Shown piece after piece: positions 58,209 through 64,000 of a stretch of DNA of 64,000 nt. The stretch comes from Notospermus geniculatus (lineage: Eukaryota > Nemertea > Pilidiophora > Heteronemertea > Lineidae). Numbering within the stretch: position 1 is the first letter of the stretch; each line of letters begins with the position of its first letter. Where the stretch lies: NCBI GenBank assembly GCA_002633025.1, contig NMRB01000052.1, positions 1 to 64,000 of the forward strand, written 5' to 3'. The position numbers were made by a program, and so were the translations under genes. The notes beneath the pieces are model-generated. The model did not search any database, was not told the DNA's origin, and saw nothing but the letters and a program-made list of their open reading frames with translations.

Positions 58209-59996
58209 AAACAATTTCACATTCAGGGTCACTACGCATGCGACACCAAAGATTGCGTCTACATGTATCTGATAGAGTGCTCTGTTTGCCCAGCCAGGCA
58301 CATTGGGGAAACTAGTCAAAAACTCAGAAACCGTATGAACGGTCATAGACAATGTATCAACAACAAAAACCTGTTCGTCCCTGTAGGAGAGCATTTCAAC
58401 CAAGCAGATCATTCTTGCAATAACATGCGGACAAGGACATTTACCAAACACAGAGAACGAAGAATCTGCGAACAAAGACTCATTGCCAGATTTAACGGGA
58501 CACCCTAATCTGAGAGCCAAGAGCCAAAGTGCCAAAGAGCCAAGAGCCAAGAACCAAACCTAATTTAAGAGCCAAAACATTTATTAGTCTTACCGTCACA
58601 CACGGAGTCCCAGACCAGAATACCAGTTCTTTTATGTGTGGGACTACCAGACTACAGTGACTACCAGACGAGAATACCAGTTATTTTATATGTGGGCCGA
58701 GAGGTAGCCTATCAATTCAAAGTGAAAGGTGTTCGGGGATTGGCCTTATGAATTCGCTACAAGGTGTGGCTACTATGTGAAAGGAACTACCAAAGAGACT
58801 ACCAACGAGGATGACACTGCTAAATTTTATTTTATTTTATCAAGATAAAAACATCATAAAAATATATTTGATTGATATTCACACTCCAAATTTGGTTGAT
58901 ATTCACACTCCAAATTTGGCAAGAATGTTATGACAAAGAAATGCACAAAGATACAAAGTATACACTGGCATAAGCCTCCCCTGCGCTAAATTTATTGTGG
59001 CTACGTTCCAGCTCTATAATGATCTTAAACTGGACGCAGTGGTCCCAGAACCCGCCGCAAGGCGGCAGCATAACACGGCGATGGCTTTTGTGGATCACTC
59101 CAAAATGGTTTAGTGTTCTTTTCGGGTGGTTGTCATTGTGCGAGGCCAGCTTTCTATGATCGGGCCAAGTTTGAGAGCTCTATTCGGCTGGAATGATTGA
59201 GATACCATTAACTGACGTAGGTTGTGATTCACGTTGTCTTTGAAGAACTTTGACTTCGCAGGAAATTGCTTTTGATCGAATTAGGTCAAGGATTGATGAC
59301 GCGGCAGCTTCTGCGTACGCGGCAGCTTCTGCGTAGATGAGAAATAGGTCGATTTCGTGAAGTCATGCATTTTCCAACCCGACAGGTTTTTGGATGACGT
59401 ATCAACATTCTGTGCACTCCACATGGGATCGGGCAACTCGGACATGTTCGCCAATGTGGATAATCCACGTGGCGTTCGGGGTTGTATATATACATGTAAC
59501 AATAAGGAGTTCATCTCAATGAATGTTGATTTCTGTCTGTCATGTCTGTGTGAATATTGGTGTGCCGCAGCAAGTGCGCACCAAAAAGGCCACTGACGCA
59601 GTCAGGGCTAACTGTATACTGCTACCTTAGCCGTCAAACTGGCAACTTGTACAATCTTCATTGAATTGATGCGAAGCATGCGAAGTCGAGCACTATTCCC
59701 GGAATGACGTCACAGCGTCTGATGACGTCAAAGAGCGCAAAAAAGGCCACTTTCAGCAGGGTTTCCATTCCAAACTCATGCATGCCTTATCCCCATTATC
59801 ATACAATAATAAATGTTTTGTCTCTTAAATTAGGTTTGGCTCTCGGCTCTTGCCTCTTTGGCTCTTGGCTCTCAGATTAGGGTGTCCCAGATTTAACTGC
59901 AAAAACAACGGACTTAACAGATATCTGGGCTTCATGGTCAACTACAAACAAATAAAGATTTATCTTGTGTTTGATTTGCCGTTGTCACCGTCTTAG
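58209..59996 (+). pseudogene. Penelope-like element, GIY-YIG endonuclease end, split by an insertion
   Basis: The frame gives HYACDTKDCVYMYLIECSVC, then HIGETSQKLRNRMNGHR and VGEHFNQADHS, ending with the ERRICEQRLIARFN segment. This is the GIY-YIG endonuclease of Penelope-like retroelements: V-Y..(Y/H)IG, the catalytic Arg in LRNRM-x2-HR and the GEHFNQ box. The frame breaks at 58497 where a 1.39-kb element with a 9-bp duplication is inserted. It resumes in phase at 59898 and ends at the TAG 59994. The reverse transcriptase is missing; the 5' side is replaced by a foldback element. It is a 5'-truncated, dead copy. Confidence 0.8.
58497..59888. mobile_element. 1.39-kb Mutator-like element, 9-bp target duplication
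   Basis: AGATTTAAC at 58488-58496 and 59889-59897. Ends gggacaccctaatctgagag and its complement, then gagccaa/ttggctc tandem words. No transposase recognised in the interior; it is non-autonomous. Confidence 0.85.
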
Positions 59997-60152
59997 CCCA
60001 CAATTAATGTTCAGCAACTGTGTGTACCTTTGCGTTGTCACCATACTGTATATATGACTTATCCGGCCACCAAGGCCAACCTGCGAACCACGCGAATTAT
60101 CGACAACACACGATCCAGGCCAAGTTATGAAAGGCCTAGTCAGGGTTACATG

Positions 60153-60787
60153 TAGTCTCGCGTCACCAGCCTCTCTCTCTTACAGGAGAGAGTCTGGTAG
60201 GAAAGGCCAAAACTTTCGTTACCGCCAGGTGGCGAGTGTCCAGCTCAGAGCATCCGAATCTGATTGGCCAACGGCTGATTAAACATGGCTGCGCCCATGA
60301 AACGCATGATGAACGAATGAGTCTGAGGGAAAATTTACCTTTTTAGCACGGAAGGAACGACTATCCATGGTCATCGATTGCTGGAATAAGCCGATTGTAC
60401 AATAGGACTTACATTTTGTGCCATGGATTAGGTCACTTCCGACCAGGGAGTCGAAGTTCAGCCAGACGGTAAATCGATCCTGATACAATACAATTCCACT
60501 TTATTTCATCAGCGATCCACCTCAAACGGCCAGGCTCGATCGCTGTCTACATATCACTCGGTGAAAACCACGATAAAACGTGTTAAAAAGGTAACATTTC
60601 TCTCGGACTATTTCGTTACTTGTTCGTTCATCATGCGTTTCACGGGCGCAGCCATGTTTAATCAGCCGTTGGCCAATCAGATTCGGATGCTCTGAGCTGG
60701 ACACTCACCACCTGGCGGTAACGAAAGTTTTGGCCTTTGCTACCAGACTCTCTCCTGTAAGAGAGAGAGGCTGGTGACGCGAGACTA
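60153..60787. mobile_element. 635-bp Mutator-like foldback, 9-bp target duplication
   Basis: Perfect GGTTACATG at 60144-60152 and 60788-60796. Ends tagtctcgcgtcaccagcct and the complement. Arms extend more than 150 bases. Inserted in the left arm end of the 60048 element. Confidence 0.9.
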
Positions 60788-60831
60788 GGTTACATGTTCA
60801 ATGGAAATCATCTTACGCCTGGTGAGCACCG

Positions 60832-60988
60832 TAAAGGCCTGAACCCACTGTCGCGTTTTCCCGCCGCGGTTTCATCACTGCCCGACAAATTCTTTGTTAT
60901 ATTCTCGGTCCGCTGCCTTTTAACAAAGCATTTTCTGCCGGAGCGTTTTCCCGCTGCGGGAAAACGCGTCAGTGGGTTCGGGCCTTTA
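60832..60988. mobile_element. 157-bp foldback MITE
   Basis: Ends taaaggcctgaacccactg and the complement ending ggccttta. The inner cgcgttttcccgc word also pairs. Confidence 0.8.
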
Positions 60989-61278
60989 TGGATATCCCGC
61001 AGTGAGGGTCAGTTTCACTGTTGTCAAAATGAATTGACCAGTACCATTTCTAAATGATGTCAATTAAACCTAGGCCTACTGTGGAATAAAACTGCGGTCT
61101 GCCGTTGAAAAGAAACTCACAAGTGATGTGTAACCCTAACTAGGCCTTTCATAACTTGGCCTGGATCGTGTGTAGTCAATAATTCCCGTGCTTCGCAGGT
61201 TGGCCGTGGTGGCCGGATAAGTCATATTATACAGTATATCACCATTATATACTCCTGTTGTCATGATTTTCCTCAGAC

Positions 61279-61304
61279 CTGAAGAAGGCCCGATAGGGTC
61301 GAAA
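61279..61304 (+). ncRNA. Penelope-associated hammerhead-like motif
   Basis: ctgaaga, a ggccc-gata-gggtc stem-loop, then gaaa: the hammerhead core order CUGANGA/stem II/GAAA. It lies about 100 bases downstream of the Penelope coding end once the nested 60048-61234 element is removed, as expected for this family. The cleavage site and stem I were not assigned. Confidence 0.5.
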
Positions 61305-61447
61305 GCTTGTCTCAATATAACTAAGTTGATTTAAAAGACGGTGTTACCTATTTCATTTCTACTCAACGTTAATCCACTGAAGATTTTTGGAAATATTTCA
61401 GTTTATTCGGTGTGCATTTATAATTACTTTCGAATAAGGATGTACTA

Positions 61448-62339
61448 CAGTCATTGACATTAGTTTATCTACACCTACTACCTTGAACATCTCAAATACT
61501 GCTGGGCCAATTTTAAGACGGTTTGTACCACATGAAAATATATAACCTTGGTCATATTTCTGCATGAGAATTTTGGAAATTTGGAAATATCATAATTATG
61601 TAATAGCTCATTAGAAACCCCCCTAAAAATCAACATTTTTATTATGGATTTTTTTTTACTTTTGTTGCAGTTTTGATAGAATGGAACTTTCTAAGGATTT
61701 TGGGCTTTGTTTCACCAAAATATCTCAAGTGGTTGCTGAGATATTTGAGATTATCAAAATTTTGATAGTTTGAGATTTTCAGGTTTTACAGGAAATTTTG
61801 ATGTCATTAGTTAAAGCTAACCTCAGAATATGGGCTTACAAAATTTTGGAACTTTTTGCTTTAACTGGGCCGAGATATTCATATTTTCAGAATAATGTTG
61901 ATATGATAAACTCTTTAACTTAAGACAGCTGTAACTTCCCACCAGTTTACGCAGAAAGTACCAAAACTTCATTCTCCTACGTTTCTATGTGAGCTCTGTC
62001 TACTAATATCAAAATTTTTGGAAAAATTGGAAATTCTCAAAATATCGAAATTTTGGTAATCTCAAATATCTCAGCAACCACTCAAGATATTTTGACGAAA
62101 CAGAACTCAAAATCATTAGAAACTTCCACTCTATCAACCCTGTAACAAAAGGCACAAAAATATTCCATAATAAAAATGAGGTATTACATAATTATGATAT
62201 TTCCAAATTTACAAAAGTTTGATGCAGAAATATGACCAAGGTTATATACTTTCATGTGGTACAAACCGTGTTAAAATTGGCCCAGTAGTATTTGAAATAT
62301 TCAAGGCACTAGGTGTAGATAAACTAATGTCAATGACTG
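61448..62339. mobile_element. 892-bp mariner-type foldback element
   Basis: TA at 61446-61447 and 62340-62341. Ends cagtcattgacattagttta and its complement; arms of 300-400 bp pair. A half copy is at 15409-15804. Confidence 0.85.
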
Positions 62340-63118
62340 TACAACCCCAACGACCTACGCCGAAGTATCTAAATACTATTCCAAGAATTAAAGTGTACAC
62401 ACTTTGAAGAACGCCTATTTTCGAGAAAAGCACAAAAACACAAGGTTACATTTGTACCTTTCGATAGATAACTCGGTCAAAACTGCATCGATGGTTTCCA
62501 TGAAATATTCGGCACCTTTCGCAGAGAAACTGCCATCAACATGTAAACATCACGCCACCTTGAAACGTCTGACTAATCGTGCGTAAATAGTGATTGTTTC
62601 ATAGCGTCTGCTACGCCTACGTCACTGCCTCGCTTTCGTTCAGTGATTTAGCAGTTACATGTACATGTAGTACCGCCACATACCACGGCTGACATGTCGG
62701 TGGCGCTGTTCATACCTTTGCGGGTCGACTGGTAATGCAGCCATCTTGAAAACTGGACCCTGGCCAATATCACGTGAACAGCTTCAAATATGGCTGCCTG
62801 TCAGACATTTTGTAAAACGACTTTTGTCAATATCTCATCACACAATAGAAACAAGAATAGAATAGCCTGGTGTGAATTTGTGTCTAGACTTTAACATACA
62901 TGTAAATGTCATTCATTTTTTGGTAGGTCTACATTTACACCCCGGTGAGCACATGGCCCCTGGACGATTTCATTAAATTCTGGGGTGAGATAGAGACAAA
63001 ATCTTCGATCTCATCCGGACATAAACGCGGAAACATTTTTCATGGGCCACCAGGTCCAGCAGGCCTACAGGTTACATTGTATTAAAATTCTTCGTGCTCC
63101 TCGCCGCGTTTCTTCGTA

Positions 63119-63922
63119 CACTCACTGGCCATAAGTACTGCAACATAGGTTTTTTCTTAATTTCTCGGTAGTCAGTCATCAGTCTTTGATTTTCAAATGT
63201 GGATGTGATACTTTGAAGGGTAATAAGTCTGTTGGTTCGAAAAATTTTAAGGAAAAGTGGATATATCACGGAAATATCAGAATATCAAAATATTACCGAT
63301 TTGAGATCTCGAACATTTTGAAGTGCAAGACTACCAAATTTTTACAAAATGAAGACATGAGAAATTCATTCACAACTGCGAAAAAATTAGGCTGAAAAGG
63401 CTCATCGTTTTCGAGTTATCTGACGTAGAAAAATACCCAATGTTGTCAAAAATCGAGGTTTTTTGGAGAAAAGTTCAATTTTCTTAATAGCTGTGGCTTT
63501 TCATTGGATAAAACTGGCATGGTCGGACACATGGGATGTCAGCTTTACATCAGCAGCGTGATCTCATGCAAAATCTCACTTTTTCAGTTTTTGATAATTT
63601 TCGATAATATCAAATATCCTTCTTCGCAGTTGATATTTTTCAATTTTTTTCTTGTAAATCCTTCCTCATCACCAGGCTTCATTATCGTGAAAAGGAGAGA
63701 GGGATCCAGTACCACATGAAGATTTTGTCATTTTCATGTTTTGATATTTCATTTTTAAGGCTTGATATTTTCATCAACAGTGAGATTTTTCAGTCCGTAT
63801 GGCCAACACCATGTTTCGCCGTCGGTCCCCCTATATATACTTGAAAATAGATGCAAAAATAGTGAAGGTATGAGAGAAAGCCAGAAAAAGCTCTATGTTG
63901 CAATACTTATGGCCAGTGAGTG
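63119..63922. mobile_element. 804-bp mariner-type element
   Basis: TA at 63117-63118 and 63923-63924. Ends cactcactggccataagtac and imperfect complement. The left arm of the large inverted repeat keeps the uninterrupted site (ccgtacagaaacg, near 46817). Confidence 0.85.
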
Positions 63923-64000
63923 TACTTATTTTAGACAGGTGTGACAGGGATCAAAGTCCCCCTGGAATCAAAGTCCGGCCTTATTGTTCAGCGAGGGATT

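Larger units (their letters stand above)
60048..61234. mobile_element. 1.19-kb TA-flanked foldback element
   Basis: Ends ctgtatatatgacttatccg and imperfect complement ...tatacag, flanked by TA. Arms pair over about 100 bases (gccaacctgcgaa, gatccaggccaagttatgaa). Two other elements are nested inside. Confidence 0.8.
61360..64000 (-). repeat. Right arm of the >17-kb inverted repeat, cut by window end
   Basis: Reverse complement of 46739-48340, enlarged by two TA-flanked insertions (61448-62339 and 63119-63922) that the left arm lacks. The last bases, ...cagcgagggatt, pair with 46739. Confidence 0.8.

Overview
This is eukaryotic, repeat-saturated DNA. It has spliced gene models, tRNA-derived SINE heads, many inverted-repeat MITEs and at least eight classes of mobile element, and no operons, Shine-Dalgarno sites or CRISPR. 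The content (Penelope, Academ-like, hAT-like, Harbinger, mariner, Mutator-like and Gypsy remains, with a family opening 'AGCTCACC') fits a marine invertebrate genome. A deuterostome such as an echinoderm, hemichordate or cephalochordate is my weak guess. Two blocks of N (15094-15408 and 28021-28469) and single Ns (2571, 6067, 29175) mark scaffold joins.

Left end, 1-5.9 kb: a cluster of three + strand reading frames. The first is a membrane protein that runs off the window. The next two are tandem paralogues with a RING-like zinc domain. The last starts directly behind a strong 3' splice-acceptor tract. The cluster looks like the 3' part of an integrated virus-like or retroelement-like unit; its family is not recognised.

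6-23 kb: a transposon graveyard on the minus strand. It holds a Gypsy primer-binding site and gag start, two decayed copies of a large hAT-like transposase family, a Gypsy RT/RNase H relic, a Harbinger transposase relic, a tyrosine-recombinase relic, several MITEs and 150-160 bp tandem repeats. An AT-rich unrecognised ORF (14614) runs into an N gap.

23.6-33.2 kb: the intact relative of the decayed hAT-like copies is a two-exon gene (23635-27483) with a 1043-residue main exon. Beyond the second gap, on the minus strand, lies a spliced THAP-finger/DDE_Tnp_4 transposase gene (33209 to 29175). One of its exons is split by a MITE that carries a U2-snRNA-like segment.

33-46 kb: MITEs and foldback elements, many with readable target-site duplications, around one orphan 374-residue ORF (39214-40338, minus).

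46.7-64 kb: a very large inverted repeat (arms about 46.7-48.3 and 61.4-64.0 kb, the right arm cut by the window edge). Between the arms sits a nearly complete 6.65 kb Academ-like DNA transposon with ~0.5 kb terminal inverted repeats and one ~1.5 kilo-residue protein with an XPG/FEN-like nuclease region. Next to it is the 3' end of a Penelope-like element, broken by several generations of nested foldback elements. Several insertions can be undone on paper, because one target copy restores a reading frame or a paralogous empty site, so relative ages can be read.
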